Assembly: GCA_030426345.1 (NCBI GenBank)
Contig: JAUHYU010000044.1
Coordinates: 1 to 41,182 of the forward strand
Length of the DNA: 41,182 bases
From: Bacteroidia bacterium
GTDB taxonomy: Bacteria > Bacteroidota > Bacteroidia > Cytophagales > Cyclobacteriaceae
Direction of reading: 5' to 3'
Position numbers and translations under genes: made by a program. Below the pieces are notes generated by a model. That model saw only the letters and a list, made by a program, of their open reading frames with translations, did not search any database and was not told the origin of the DNA. This document shows, piece by piece, positions 1 to 8,437 of this stretch; the stretch's first letter is position 1, and each line of letters starts with the position of its first letter.

Positions 1-58
1 CCTCCAAAGGTATTTTTCTTAGCTAAAGCTCATTTTTATATGATAATAAATTTACTTT

Positions 59-943
59 GTGCTTTGCTCAATAATTATTGTGGAACTTCCTACTGTGTTC
101 ATAGACTTCTTAAGGCAACCATTTCACCTGCTTGACCGCAAAAAAAACCGATGGCTATTGATATTAGTCACAGGTATCTTTGCTATACTTTTTATGAACT
201 TATATGTGCCGTTTAATATCAGTAACTGGTACAAAAAAGATACTACCCCGCTCTTTATTATCCTTTCGAGCTTTGGATTAATTGGCATGATCGTATTAGC
301 CATTAGCCAGCTTGTAATCCGGGAAATTTTCAATATTCGCAAAGTTAAGATGTATGGCATCGTTCTGTGGTTCATAGTCGAGTTGATACTGCTCACCCTA
401 ACCATGTTCTTCATTTATGGGAATCCTGCACTTGAGGGGAGTAAATTGATCAATGAGCTCTACCTTACTTTCAAATACACCATCCTTATTTTAATCATCC
501 CTTACGCGGGAGTGTTGTTTTACCTATCCACTACGCAAAAGGGTGAAAGCATGGATGTGCTTTTGAGTGCGGGCAACCATCTAGTGAACATCCTTGATGA
601 AAACGGGGAATTACAGCTGGCTATTGATTTAGATCAGTTACTGTTTATTCAATCTGCTGATAATTATGTTGCAGTACATTTTATAAAAGGAGAAAATACC
701 ACCAAACAACTAGTGCGCACATCTTTGAAAAACCTGGAAAGGGAATTGGACGAACTTCCTATCCGCAGGTGCCATCGCTCCTTCATGGTAAATGTCAATA
801 AGATTTCTGTTTCCATGAAGAGCAATCAGGGTTTGTCACTGGAGTTAAAAGACTACCCCAAGGAATCCATTCCGGTTTCAAAAAACTATAAGTTCTTTTT
901 TACGCGACTGATTAAACGAAAAGAATTGCCTCAGGATGAATAG
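59..943 (+). CDS. membrane-anchored LytTR-family DNA-binding regulator
   Basis: This is probably a transcription regulator held in the inner membrane. Four hydrophobic segments lie at about residues 31-51, 65-88, 100-120 and 137-157. A C-terminal LytTR DNA-binding domain follows (about 185-285), recognisable by LLFIQSADNYVAVHF and by the RCHRSFMVNVNKI segment. There is no response-regulator receiver domain, so it belongs to the group of Bacteroidota proteins that join a transmembrane sensor region to LytTR. Its signal and target genes cannot be read from the sequence. The start is uncertain: stop codons in frame end at position 49, and only GTG codons (59, 80, 95) are available before the first membrane segment. 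The usual opening FLRQPF in this group fits any of them. It stands alone, followed by a separately promoted gene. Confidence 0.85.
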   Translation: MLCSIIIVELPTVFIDFLRQPFHLLDRKKNRWLLILVTGIFAILFMNLYVPFNISNWYKKDTTPLFIILSSFGLIGMIVLAISQLVIREIFNIRKVKMYGIVLWFIVELILLTLTMFFIYGNPALEGSKLINELYLTFKYTILILIIPYAGVLFYLSTTQKGESMDVLLSAGNHLVNILDENGELQLAIDLDQLLFIQSADNYVAVHFIKGENTTKQLVRTSLKNLERELDELPIRRCHRSFMVNVNKISVSMKSNQGLSLELKDYPKESIPVSKNYKFFFTRLIKRKELPQDE

Positions 944-1014
944 TTCACCCCAAATACTGATTTTTCGTCCCTAATACATGAATAATTAAAACCTCGTTGG
1001 TTTTTTTGCGATTA

Positions 1015-1044
1015 TTGTTTCAGGAAGTAAAAAAAGAATATTTG
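1015..1044 (+). promoter_or_regulatory. Bacteroidota-type promoter of the small secreted protein gene
   Basis: TTG at 1015-1017, a 19-base spacer, then AATATTTG at 1037-1044. This fits the Bacteroidota housekeeping pattern TTG-N19-TAnnTTTG with one mismatch. It lies about 30 bases before the ATG at 1074, a usual leader length. Confidence 0.5.
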
Positions 1045-1073
1045 TTTCACTTAACTAATTCATTAAAAATCGT

Positions 1074-1451
1074 ATGAAAAATTTAGTATTGAAAAATGGA
1101 ATTGTATTGGGATTTTTCCTGATGATGGTAGTCGGGAATGCTTTTGCAACTGAAAAAACGAAAAATGCGGTTGGTACATGGGCTTATGAAGCTCCAACAG
1201 CGCCTTATGAGTATTCCAAAGGAAAATTAATCTTCACTGAAAAGGGTGATGAGCTAGCAGGAAAAATCAAAATCGGAAATGAGGAAATCGCCATGAGAAA
1301 CTTAAAAGCAGATGGTGAAAATATTTCCTTCGGAACTTATGTAGAAGGAGAGTATGTTTCGATCAAGATCACATTTAAGAAAAACGATTTCTCCGGTACA
1401 GCAAATTCCTCTGAAGGTGCAATAAAACTTATTGGTAAAAAGATAAAATAG
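1074..1451 (+). CDS. small secreted protein, lipocalin-like beta fold suspected
   Basis: A 125-residue protein with a clear signal peptide: MKN, a hydrophobic core and VVGNAFA just before the likely cleavage at about residue 25. The mature part begins VGTWAYEAPTAPYEYSKG and then alternates charged and hydrophobic residues in a strand-rich pattern (GKLIFTEKGDELAGKIKIGNEEI, IKITFKKNDFSGTANS). It resembles small Bacteroidota proteins that start with a GTW motif and are predicted to form lipocalin-like barrels, but I do not recognise a named family. It has its own promoter and a strong terminator right after the stop, so it is a single-gene transcript. Its function is unknown; the product should be exported to the periplasm. 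Confidence 0.75.
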   Translation: MKNLVLKNGIVLGFFLMMVVGNAFATEKTKNAVGTWAYEAPTAPYEYSKGKLIFTEKGDELAGKIKIGNEEIAMRNLKADGENISFGTYVEGEYVSIKITFKKNDFSGTANSSEGAIKLIGKKIK

Positions 1452-1473
1452 CCTACTTGAGATCGATATAGTC

Positions 1474-1507
1474 AAGCCTGCTCCATGAAAATGGGGCAGG
1501 CTTTTTT
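1474..1507 (+). terminator. strong intrinsic terminator after the small secreted protein gene
   Basis: A 13-bp stem (1474-1486 with 1491-1503, one G:U pair) is closed by a GAAA tetraloop and followed by a T-run to 1507. It lies 23 bases after the stop. Its apex CTCCATGAAAATGG is the same as that of the terminator at 17685-17710. Confidence 0.9.
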
Positions 1508-1571
1508 GTGTCTTTAAACTTAATTACTTCCTGGGCACCTAAGATTGACACTCATAAAACCAGATCTTAAA

Positions 1572-1594
1572 TTCATGGATTTTAGGGGCTTTTT
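1572..1594 (+). repeat. interspersed 23-bp element, intergenic copy
   Basis: TTCATGGATTTT, then AGG, then GGCTTTTT: a full match to the element described in the findings. Twenty bases are shared exactly with the inverted copy inside rsmH at 3124-3146. Confidence 0.8.
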
Positions 1595-1816
1595 CCCATC
1601 TCCTTGAGTTAAAGAAGCGCATTAGCCCCCTCGATTAATTTGTATTCAATTGGCAAATCCATATTGACATTACCACTCTTCTCTACATATAAATCGCCTC
1701 ATTTATACTTAAAGCTATTATTTAAGCCAAATGGCCTAAATATCCATGCACTAAAATGCAACAAAAATCTGTTGTTGTTAAATGATAAAAAAATGTCAGA
1801 AAGTGGGGCAAAGTGG

Positions 1817-1846
1817 TTGAAATTGTTGCGTTAATTAATATCTTTG
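1817..1846 (+). promoter_or_regulatory. promoter of mraZ and the dcw operon
   Basis: TTG at 1817-1819, a 19-base spacer, and TATCTTTG at 1839-1846, an exact TAnnTTTG -7 box of the Bacteroidota primary sigma factor. The mraZ ATG is at 1877. This is the only good promoter I see before the tightly packed dcw genes. Confidence 0.65.
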
Positions 1847-1876
1847 TTCAAATAGAGTAAATTTATTCCCAAACGA

Positions 1877-2320
1877 ATGTCTTTTTTCTCGGGTGAATAT
1901 GAGTGTAAAATCGATGCTAAAGGAAGGATGACCTTGCCGTCAAAGGTGAAGTCAAAATTTCCCGAGGTATCCGGCAACCAAATGGTCCTCAGCCTCGGCA
2001 TGGAGCCATGCCTAGTTTTATACCCGATGGTGGAGTTTAGGAAAATCTATTCTAGGGTAGCATCTATGAATGAATTTGATGATGAACCCCGCATGTTTCA
2101 GAGAACATTTTCTAGAAGAATCTCCGAAGTTGATTTAGATAGTGCGGGAAGAATTTTAATTCCCAAATCTATGCTCAAATTCGCCAGCCTCGAAAAAGAA
2201 GTGACCATGGTTGGCATGGGCAACAGGATGGAACTATGGTCACCTGAAATTTTTGAAGAATACATTATCAATGACAATATAGAATTCAAAAAATTAGCGC
2301 AAAAACACTTAATTGATTGA
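1877..2320 (+). CDS. mraZ: MraZ, transcription regulator of the dcw cluster
   Basis: MraZ is an AbrB-fold protein that in other bacteria binds repeats upstream of its own gene and represses the dcw operon. The 147-residue length is usual. Both halves carry the family motif: YECKIDAKGRMTLPSKVK near the N-terminus and EVDLDSAGRILIPKSML around residues 84-100. It is the first gene of the cluster, 31 bases behind a good promoter. Its stop codon overlaps the next start in TGATG, so rsmH is probably translated by coupling. I did not find clear direct MraZ-box repeats between the promoter and the start, so autoregulation is assumed from the family. Confidence 0.97.
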   Translation: MSFFSGEYECKIDAKGRMTLPSKVKSKFPEVSGNQMVLSLGMEPCLVLYPMVEFRKIYSRVASMNEFDDEPRMFQRTFSRRISEVDLDSAGRILIPKSMLKFASLEKEVTMVGMGNRMELWSPEIFEEYIINDNIEFKKLAQKHLID

Positions 2321-3234
2321 TGTTTCCCGTGATGACATACCACAGACCTGTACTTTTAAAAGAAAGCATAGACGCACTTCAGTTACAACCCGAGGGCAAT
2401 TATGCTGATCTTACATTCGGAGGAGGTGGGCATTCCATGGCTATTTTGGAGCATCTCAAAGGTGGAAAGCTTTATGCTTTTGATCAAGATGCGGATGCAG
2501 CCGAAAACGCTGCCCGTATCACAAGCAAGTCATTTTTTTTTATTAAAAACAATTTCAGGTACGTTGATAAGTTTCTGAAAATCCATGGCGTCCCTCAGGT
2601 TGATGGGATTTTGGCAGATTTAGGTGTATCGTCACATCAGATAGATACCCCCGAACGTGGCTTTTCTACCAGGTTTCAGGGAGACCTCGACATGCGCATG
2701 GATACCAAATCCGCTAAAAGTGCCAAGCAAGTTATAAACAACTATACCGAGGAAGATCTACATCGGATTTTTGGAATGTATGGAGAAGTACGCAATGCTA
2801 AAAGTCTGGCAGCGGCTATAAAAGAAGCAAGAACCAGTACCAAGATTCAGACCGTAGATGATCTGAAATTATTGCTTAATTCATTTGCACCAAGAGGGCG
2901 TGAATACAAATATTATGCTCAGGTTTTTCAGGCTCTGCGCATCGAGGTCAACAATGAATTGGAAGCACTTAAAGAAATGTTAGCCAACTGCGTGAAAGTA
3001 TTAAAACCTGGTGGGCGGTTGGTGATCATTTCTTATCACTCGCTTGAGGATCGTCTGGTGAAAAATTTTATTAATAAGGGTAAGTTTTATGGTGAAGTCG
3101 AAAAGGATCTTTATGGCAATGAATTAAAGCCCCTAAAATCCATGACCCGTAAGCCTGTGATGGCAACAGAGGAAGAGGTCCATGAGAATAACAGGGCAAG
3201 AAGTGCAAAAATGAGGATCGCAGAAAAATTCTGA
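2320..3234 (+). CDS. rsmH: RsmH, 16S rRNA (cytosine-1402 N4) methyltransferase
   Basis: RsmH (formerly MraW) uses S-adenosylmethionine to methylate N4 of C1402 in 16S rRNA. The SAM-binding loop is visible as ADLTFGGGGHS near residue 30, followed by DQDADA. Later come DGILADLGVSSHQID, RGFSTRFQGDLDMRMD, and near the end VIISYHSLEDRLVK and RARSAKMRIAEK. The length of about 304 residues is normal. I take the ATG at 2320 that overlaps the mraZ stop; ATG 2332 (MTYHRPVLL) is the other candidate and matches typical RsmH openings. The gene contains two inverted copies of the CATGGATTTT core (2578-2587 and 3135-3144), the second in a near-full element. Confidence 0.96.
   Translation: MFPVMTYHRPVLLKESIDALQLQPEGNYADLTFGGGGHSMAILEHLKGGKLYAFDQDADAAENAARITSKSFFFIKNNFRYVDKFLKIHGVPQVDGILADLGVSSHQIDTPERGFSTRFQGDLDMRMDTKSAKSAKQVINNYTEEDLHRIFGMYGEVRNAKSLAAAIKEARTSTKIQTVDDLKLLLNSFAPRGREYKYYAQVFQALRIEVNNELEALKEMLANCVKVLKPGGRLVIISYHSLEDRLVKNFINKGKFYGEVEKDLYGNELKPLKSMTRKPVMATEEEVHENNRARSAKMRIAEKF
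2578..2587 (-). repeat. core CATGGATTTT of the interspersed element inside rsmH
   Basis: Exact 10-base core on the minus strand; the GGCTTTTT half is not preserved. It encodes KIHG in RsmH. Confidence 0.45.
3124..3146 (-). repeat. interspersed 23-bp element inside rsmH
   Basis: On the minus strand: GTCATGGATTTT, AGG, GGCTTTAA. It differs from the 1572 copy only at the edges. It sits in codons for LKPLKSM in the less conserved C-terminal part of RsmH. Confidence 0.75.
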
Positions 3235-3235
3235 T

Positions 3236-3610
3236 ATGGCTGACAATACCTATAAAGTACAAAAAGGTGGGAAAGCAAAAGGAAGTTTGTTTTCATTTAT
3301 TGGCGACAAGTTCAAGTTAGATTCTTTGTTTGCCGATGGCGTGCCGTCCAAATATATTCCGCACACCCTCTTTCTGACCTGTATTGGTATTTTTTATATA
3401 GGCAATAATCATTGGGCAGAAAAAACAATACGCAAAATCGACAATACACGCGTTGAGGTTGAGGAGCTTCGCGCAGACTATACTTCCCTAAAAGCAGATT
3501 ATATGCTAGCCAGTAAACAATCGGAAGTAGCCAGAAAAGTTAAAAAAATAGGGTTGGAGGAAAGTTATATCCCTCCAAATAAAATTGTGACGAAGGAAGG
3601 TGAATATTAG
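3236..3610 (+). CDS. ftsL: FtsL-like divisome protein
   Basis: This 124-residue protein occupies the FtsL position between rsmH and the division transpeptidase gene. It has a cytoplasmic N-terminal tail rich in lysine and glycine, one membrane segment (about residues 42-58, IPHTLFLTCIGIFYIGN), and then a predicted coiled coil (about 60-105, RKIDNTRVEVEELRADYTSLKADYML). It ends in IGLEESYIPPNKIV, a form typical of Bacteroidota FtsL-like proteins. FtsL joins FtsQ and FtsB to activate the FtsW-FtsI synthase at the septum. The start lies one base after the rsmH stop, and the end overlaps the GTG start of ftsI. Sequence similarity among FtsL proteins is low, so the call rests on topology and position. 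Confidence 0.85.
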   Translation: MADNTYKVQKGGKAKGSLFSFIGDKFKLDSLFADGVPSKYIPHTLFLTCIGIFYIGNNHWAEKTIRKIDNTRVEVEELRADYTSLKADYMLASKQSEVARKVKKIGLEESYIPPNKIVTKEGEY

Positions 3611-5693
3611 GAAATCCATAATATTAAGGGTTAGGATAGCATTCCTAATCATTGCGATTTTCGCTTTTGCAGCGTTAGCCAAAATTTTTATGCTTCAAAA
3701 TGCCGACGACAGAAAGTGGGCAAAAATCGCCGAAGAAGTAGATTTGCAATACCGTACTGTACCCGCCACCCGTGGCAATATTTATAGTGACAATGGAAGT
3801 TTGCTCGCAACATCACTCCCATCCTATCGCTTGGCATTTGACCCCACCAGAGCCAGTGACAAATTATATAAAAATGGCCTTGATTCATTAGCATACCTGT
3901 TATCTAGGCATTTCAACGACCAGAGCAGGGAGTATTATAAAAGAAAAATAAACAATGCTCGATTAGGAGGAAAAAGATACATCGTACTCAACAGAACTCT
4001 GGTAAAATATCAAGAAAAGAAAGAGATGACTAAATGGCCGATCCTTCGCGAAGGAAGACTGAAAGGAGGCATCATCTTTGAAAAGCTCGATACTAGATAT
4101 CGCCCATTTTCATATTTAGGCTATAGGACAGTTGGTTTTGTAAATGACAATAATGACGGTGCTGGACTGGAATACAGTTTCAATAAATACCTTGCCGGAA
4201 AAGACGGTGAAGCATTATATCAAAAAATAGCCGGTGGCAAATGGAGACCATTGCATAATGACTCCGAAGTGCGTCCGGAAGATGGCTACGACATCCATAC
4301 CACCATCAATGTAAACCTCCAGGATGTAACAGAATCTGCCTTGCTAAATGCATTGAAAGACCATGACGCGGACTATGGGTGTGCCATAGTGATGGAAGTA
4401 TCGACGGGCGAAATCAAGGCAATTTCCAATCTAACTAAAAACGAAAAATATCAAGACTACAGAGAGGTATTCAATTATGCCGTTCAGGGGCTTTCTGATC
4501 CGGGATCGACATTTAAGCTTGCCTCAATGATTGCTCTTTTGGAGGATTCTAATCTAAAGCTCTCCGATAGTATCGACACAGGTGACGGGGCCTATAAATT
4601 TTATAACCAAACTATGCGGGATCACAAGCCGGGAGGGTATGGAACTATTTCTGTGAAAGAAGCATTTGAATATTCTTCTAACATCGCAATCTCTAAGATG
4701 GTTTACAGCCAATTTGGCAGCGACCCGCAGCGATATATAGATTACATCAACTCCTTTGGGCTATCTCAGCCCCTTGGTTTTCAAATGATTGGCGAAGCCC
4801 TTCCTAAAATAAAAAATCCATCAGACAAGTCATGGAGTGGGATCACATTGCCATGGATGTCGATAGGCTATGAAGTAGAAATCACACCATTGCAAACACT
4901 TGCCTTTTATAATGCTGTAGCCAATGACGGCAAATTAATCCGCCCAATCATCGTAAAATCCATTACACACGCAGATGAGGAAATAAAAAGATTTGAAAGT
5001 CAAACATTGCAGAGAAAAATCTGCTCTCGACAAACTCTAGAGGAAGTTCAGGAGCTTCTGGAAGGTGTAGTTGAAAATGGCACGGCAAGGAATATCAAAA
5101 ATAGCTATTTCAAAATTGCCGGAAAAACAGGTACCGCCCAGAAAATCGTGAACGGAAGATATATTAAGAAATACAGCACTTCATTTGCTGGATATTTCCC
5201 TGCGAAAGATCCACAGTACAGTTGCATCATAATGATCGATAAACCAAAAGGATTCAGACAATACGGTTCTAATGTAGCTGCACCAGTTTTTAAAGAAATC
5301 GCTGATAATATTTATGCTCGTGATCTAGAAATGCATGCGCCTTATGTGGTAGAGCAAAAAGCCGAAGAAGGAATCTTTCCTGTCATCAAAGCAGGAAATC
5401 AGGAAGACCTCCAACGAATATGTACCGCACTATCGCTACCTCAACACCAGGTATCAGATGGGGAATGGGTAAAAGCCCAGGTGAAAAATAATGCTGTGTT
5501 ATGGACGACCGATGAAATAGCCCCGGAAGTCATTCCCAATGTGTTGGGCATGACTCTCCGGGATGCTATTTTTCTCCTCGAAAATCAAGGCCTTAGAGTT
5601 TACCATAATGGTAACGGTCGTATTACAGCTCAATCCATATTGCCAGGGCAAAAAATGACAAAGGGGAGTAGTATCACACTTACGCTAGGATGA
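3600..5693 (+). CDS. ftsI: division-specific class B penicillin-binding protein (FtsI/PBP2-like) with a PASTA domain
   Basis: This septal transpeptidase crosslinks new peptidoglycan together with FtsW. An N-terminal membrane anchor (about 10-30) is followed by the dimerisation domain beginning at RTVPATRGNIY. The transpeptidase domain carries the three active-site motifs: STFK with the acylated Ser303, SSN (359-361) and KTG (509-511). A single PASTA domain closes the protein (about 633-697, IPNVLGMTLRDAIFLLENQGLRV). The 697-residue length and the PASTA tail fit Bacteroidota and SpoVD-like division PBPs. The GTG start at 3600 gives MNIRKSIILRVRIAFL, a standard opening, and overlaps the ftsL end. 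Its stop overlaps the murE start in ATGA. Confidence 0.96.
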   Translation: MNIRKSIILRVRIAFLIIAIFAFAALAKIFMLQNADDRKWAKIAEEVDLQYRTVPATRGNIYSDNGSLLATSLPSYRLAFDPTRASDKLYKNGLDSLAYLLSRHFNDQSREYYKRKINNARLGGKRYIVLNRTLVKYQEKKEMTKWPILREGRLKGGIIFEKLDTRYRPFSYLGYRTVGFVNDNNDGAGLEYSFNKYLAGKDGEALYQKIAGGKWRPLHNDSEVRPEDGYDIHTTINVNLQDVTESALLNALKDHDADYGCAIVMEVSTGEIKAISNLTKNEKYQDYREVFNYAVQGLSDPGSTFKLASMIALLEDSNLKLSDSIDTGDGAYKFYNQTMRDHKPGGYGTISVKEAFEYSSNIAISKMVYSQFGSDPQRYIDYINSFGLSQPLGFQMIGEALPKIKNPSDKSWSGITLPWMSIGYEVEITPLQTLAFYNAVANDGKLIRPIIVKSITHADEEIKRFESQTLQRKICSRQTLEEVQELLEGVVENGTARNIKNSYFKIAGKTGTAQKIVNGRYIKKYSTSFAGYFPAKDPQYSCIIMIDKPKGFRQYGSNVAAPVFKEIADNIYARDLEMHAPYVVEQKAEEGIFPVIKAGNQEDLQRICTALSLPQHQVSDGEWVKAQVKNNAVLWTTDEIAPEVIPNVLGMTLRDAIFLLENQGLRVYHNGNGRITAQSILPGQKMTKGSSITLTLG

Positions 5694-7168
5694 TCTTATT
5701 AAAAGACATATTGTATAAAGTCTCTTTACAAGCTACCTCTGGAGATATGAACATCCCCATAGAAAAGGTGCAATTCGACTCTAGAAAAATAAGTAAAGGC
5801 GATTTATTTGTAGCTGTAAAAGGGACACAGGTTGATGGACATAACTATATCTCAACTGCAATTAAAAATGGTGCCGTGGCGGTTGTATGTGAAAAAGATA
5901 TCGCTCACATCGATAATGTTGCTATCGTCAGAACAGATGACAGCTCACATGCATTGAGCATCATCGCTGCCAATTACTATGGAAACCCATCATCTAAACT
6001 TAAGCTGGTTGGTGTAACGGGAACAAACGGCAAAACCACTACTGTATTTCTTTTGTTTGATCAGTTCCGAAAACTAGGGTACAACGTTGGGCTACTTTCT
6101 ACCATTATCAATAAAATCAATGAAGAAAAACTACCTTCTACCCATACTACGGGCGATTCTTTGCAAATAAATCATTTGCTCAAATCTATGGTAGATGCGG
6201 GATGTACACATTGTTTTATGGAAGTGAGCAGCCATGCCATCGACCAAAACCGGGTTGCCGGTCTACAATATGATGTGGCGGTCTTTACCAATATCACACA
6301 CGATCATCTCGATTATCACCTGACTTTTGATGCATATATTTCAGCTAAAAAGAAATTATTTGACAGCCTGAATCCGGAAGCTTTTGCATTGGTAAATGCC
6401 GATGACAAAAATGGAAGGATAATGGTTCAAAATACCAAAGCTAACAAAAAGACCTTTAGCGTCAGGGCGATGAGTGACTTCAAAGCCAAAATACTAACCA
6501 ATTCTCTACAGGGTTTAGAGTTGGAAATCGACAGCTTCAAGATATGGTTCAACCTCATCGGTGATTTTAACGCGTCTAACCTTGTCGCAGCATACGGCGT
6601 ATCTGTTTTGTTGGACGAAGATCCAGAACAGGCACTTGTAGCACTATCTGCAACCAATCCAATCCCAGGACGATTTGAGCGTGTGCCTCTAAAGAATAAT
6701 ACCATCGCTATAATCGATTATGCACATACCCCTGATGCCCTCAAAAATGTGCTTAAAACCATAACCAACGTACGTACCCACAAAGAACAGGTAATCACGG
6801 TAGTTGGTTGTGGTGGCAATCGCGACAAAGAAAAACGGCCGATCATGGGGGGGATTGCTTGCAAAATGAGCAATAAGGTCATTTTTACTTCCGACAATCC
6901 CCGGGATGAATCGCCCGAAGAGATCATTGAGCAAATGAAAGCAGGCGTAAGACCGTCTGACTTCAAAAAAACATTATCTGTTGTTGATAGAAAAGAAGCC
7001 ATCAAAACTGCGCTTATGCTGTCTGAGGGTAATGACATCATATTGATTGCTGGCAAGGGGCATGAGGATTATCAAGAAATCCATGGAAAAAAGAGGGATT
7101 TCAGTGATAAAAAAACACTACTCGAGCTTGAGGCCTTGTTGTACAACGATAAACCGGATCAAGAATAA
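5690..7168 (+). CDS. murE: MurE, UDP-MurNAc-L-Ala-D-Glu:meso-diaminopimelate ligase
   Basis: MurE adds the third amino acid to the peptidoglycan precursor in the cytoplasm, at the cost of ATP. The ATP loop GTNGKTTT is at about residues 111-118, and ITHDHLDYH marks the central domain. The substrate-selecting motif DNPRDE begins at about residue 402. DNPR is the form that binds meso-diaminopimelate, so the cell wall should be of the meso-DAP type, as expected in Bacteroidota. [13 protein letters not shown] near the C-terminus is also characteristic. Its start overlaps the ftsI stop (ATGA) and its stop overlaps the mraY start (TAATG). murF is not in this cluster. Confidence 0.97.
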   Translation: MILLKDILYKVSLQATSGDMNIPIEKVQFDSRKISKGDLFVAVKGTQVDGHNYISTAIKNGAVAVVCEKDIAHIDNVAIVRTDDSSHALSIIAANYYGNPSSKLKLVGVTGTNGKTTTVFLLFDQFRKLGYNVGLLSTIINKINEEKLPSTHTTGDSLQINHLLKSMVDAGCTHCFMEVSSHAIDQNRVAGLQYDVAVFTNITHDHLDYHLTFDAYISAKKKLFDSLNPEAFALVNADDKNGRIMVQNTKANKKTFSVRAMSDFKAKILTNSLQGLELEIDSFKIWFNLIGDFNASNLVAAYGVSVLLDEDPEQALVALSATNPIPGRFERVPLKNNTIAIIDYAHTPDALKNVLKTITNVRTHKEQVITVVGCGGNRDKEKRPIMGGIACKMSNKVIFTSDNPRDESPEEIIEQMKAGVRPSDFKKTLSVVDRKEAIKTALMLSEGNDIILIAGKGHEDYQEIHGKKRDFSDKKTLLELEALLYNDKPDQE

Positions 7169-8382
7169 TGCTATACTATCTATTCACATATCTTAAAGAG
7201 CAATTCGATTTGGTTGGTGCCGGGGTGTTCCAATACATCTCCTTTAGGGCAGGCATGGCGGCGGTTTTGTCCTTGATTATCACCATTGTTTTTGGCAAAG
7301 CTCTTATTCGGATGCTGCGCAGAAAGCAGGTTGGGGAGAGCATTCGTGACCTTGGGCTCGATGGCCAAATGGAAAAAAAGGGCACGCCTACCATGGGGGG
7401 TATCATCATAATCTTGGCGATAATATTGCCTACACTATTGTTTTCCCAAGTGGGAAATATATATGTAATACTGATTCTGATCGCTACTGTATGGATGGGT
7501 TTGATAGGCTTTTTAGACGATTACATCAAAGTATTTAAAAAGAATAAAGAAGGCCTTCGCGGTATTTTCAAAATATTTGGCCAGATCGGGCTTGGCCTTA
7601 TCGTTGGCCTCACACTGTTCTATCATAGCGATGTATTGGTTCGTGAATTTGCTCAAGAACAAATAATCGATAGTGATATGGAAATAAGTGAGTTGGTTTA
7701 TAAAGATGTCAAATCCACCAGATCTACTATTCCGTTTTTAAAAAACAATGAGCTGGATTATAGCTCTTTTACCTTTGGCCTTGGCGACTGGATGACCATG
7801 CCTATTTATGTTGGCTTTGTAATCCTCATCATCATGGCGGTATCTAACGGAGCCAATATCACAGATGGCATTGATGGGCTAGCTGCCGGCACATCCGCTA
7901 TAATCGGTCTGACCTTAGCCATTTTGGCCTACGTATCAGGCAACGTGATTTTTTCAGACTACCTTAATATTATGTATATCCCGGGCTCTGGAGAATTGGT
8001 GATTTTTTGTTCAGCATTTGTGGGAGCTTGTATTGGTTTCCTTTGGTTCAATGCCTACCCGGCCCAAGTATTTATGGGCGACACAGGAAGCCTTTCCCTT
8101 GGAGCAATCATCGCTGTATTGGCTTTGACAATCAGAAAAGAACTACTCATACCTGTATTATGTGGAATTTTTCTAATTGAAAATATGTCAGTAATCATTC
8201 AGGTTGCTTATTTCAAATATACTAGAAAAAAATACGGTGAGGGGCGCAGAATCTTTCTGATGTCACCATTGCACCATCATTACCAAAAAAAGAATTGGCA
8301 CGAGGCAAAGATAGTTACACGATTTTGGACGGTAGGTATCTTACTGGCCATATTGACATTAGCAACGTTGAAATTGAGGTAA
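7168..8382 (+). CDS. mraY: MraY, phospho-MurNAc-pentapeptide transferase
   Basis: MraY is an integral membrane enzyme that transfers phospho-MurNAc-pentapeptide to undecaprenyl phosphate, giving lipid I. Visible signatures are [13 protein letters not shown] (about 66-78), [12 protein letters not shown] (about 114-125), [15 protein letters not shown] (about 228-242), [11 protein letters not shown] and the C-terminal [11 protein letters not shown]. About ten membrane segments alternate with these loops. At 404 residues it is longer than the E. coli enzyme (about 360). The extra length is a polar insertion around residues 155-205 that I know from other Bacteroidota MraY, so it is not an anomaly. 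The stop codon runs straight into a copy of the interspersed element. Confidence 0.97.
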   Translation: MLYYLFTYLKEQFDLVGAGVFQYISFRAGMAAVLSLIITIVFGKALIRMLRRKQVGESIRDLGLDGQMEKKGTPTMGGIIIILAIILPTLLFSQVGNIYVILILIATVWMGLIGFLDDYIKVFKKNKEGLRGIFKIFGQIGLGLIVGLTLFYHSDVLVREFAQEQIIDSDMEISELVYKDVKSTRSTIPFLKNNELDYSSFTFGLGDWMTMPIYVGFVILIIMAVSNGANITDGIDGLAAGTSAIIGLTLAILAYVSGNVIFSDYLNIMYIPGSGELVIFCSAFVGACIGFLWFNAYPAQVFMGDTGSLSLGAIIAVLALTIRKELLIPVLCGIFLIENMSVIIQVAYFKYTRKKYGEGRRIFLMSPLHHHYQKKNWHEAKIVTRFWTVGILLAILTLATLKLR

Positions 8383-8403
8383 AAAGGCTTTAAAATCCAT
8401 GAA
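8381..8403 (-). repeat. interspersed 23-bp element between mraY and murD
   Basis: On the minus strand: TTCATGGATTTT, AAA, GCCTTTTT. It begins within the mraY stop codon and fills nearly half of the 55-base gap to murD, the only sizeable gap in the dcw operon. Confidence 0.75.
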
Positions 8404-8437
8404 ATCAGCATAGGAATACATAGCAAAGTTTAAATAC

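Larger units (their letters stand above)
1452..1876. other. 425-bp intergenic region before the dcw cluster
   Basis: It holds the terminator at 1474-1507, one full copy of the interspersed 23-bp element (1572-1594) and the mraZ promoter (1817-1846). A 64-codon open frame at 1640-1834 has no recognisable protein character and overlaps the promoter, so I do not call it a gene. AGGGGCT inside the element (1584-1590) could pair with AGCCCCCT at 1623-1630. Confidence 0.7.

Noticed and set aside
1640-1834. Open frame of 64 codons between the small secreted protein and mraZ
   Set aside because: No protein-like composition or family likeness, and it overlaps the mraZ -35/-7 region; a chance frame in A/T-rich DNA.
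7076-7087. AAATCCATGG in murE as an element copy
   Set aside because: It encodes the conserved EIHGK of MurE and lacks the rest of the element.
7630-7790. Polar insertion in MraY as a novel fusion
   Set aside because: Bacteroidota MraY proteins normally have this extra region and a length near 400 residues.
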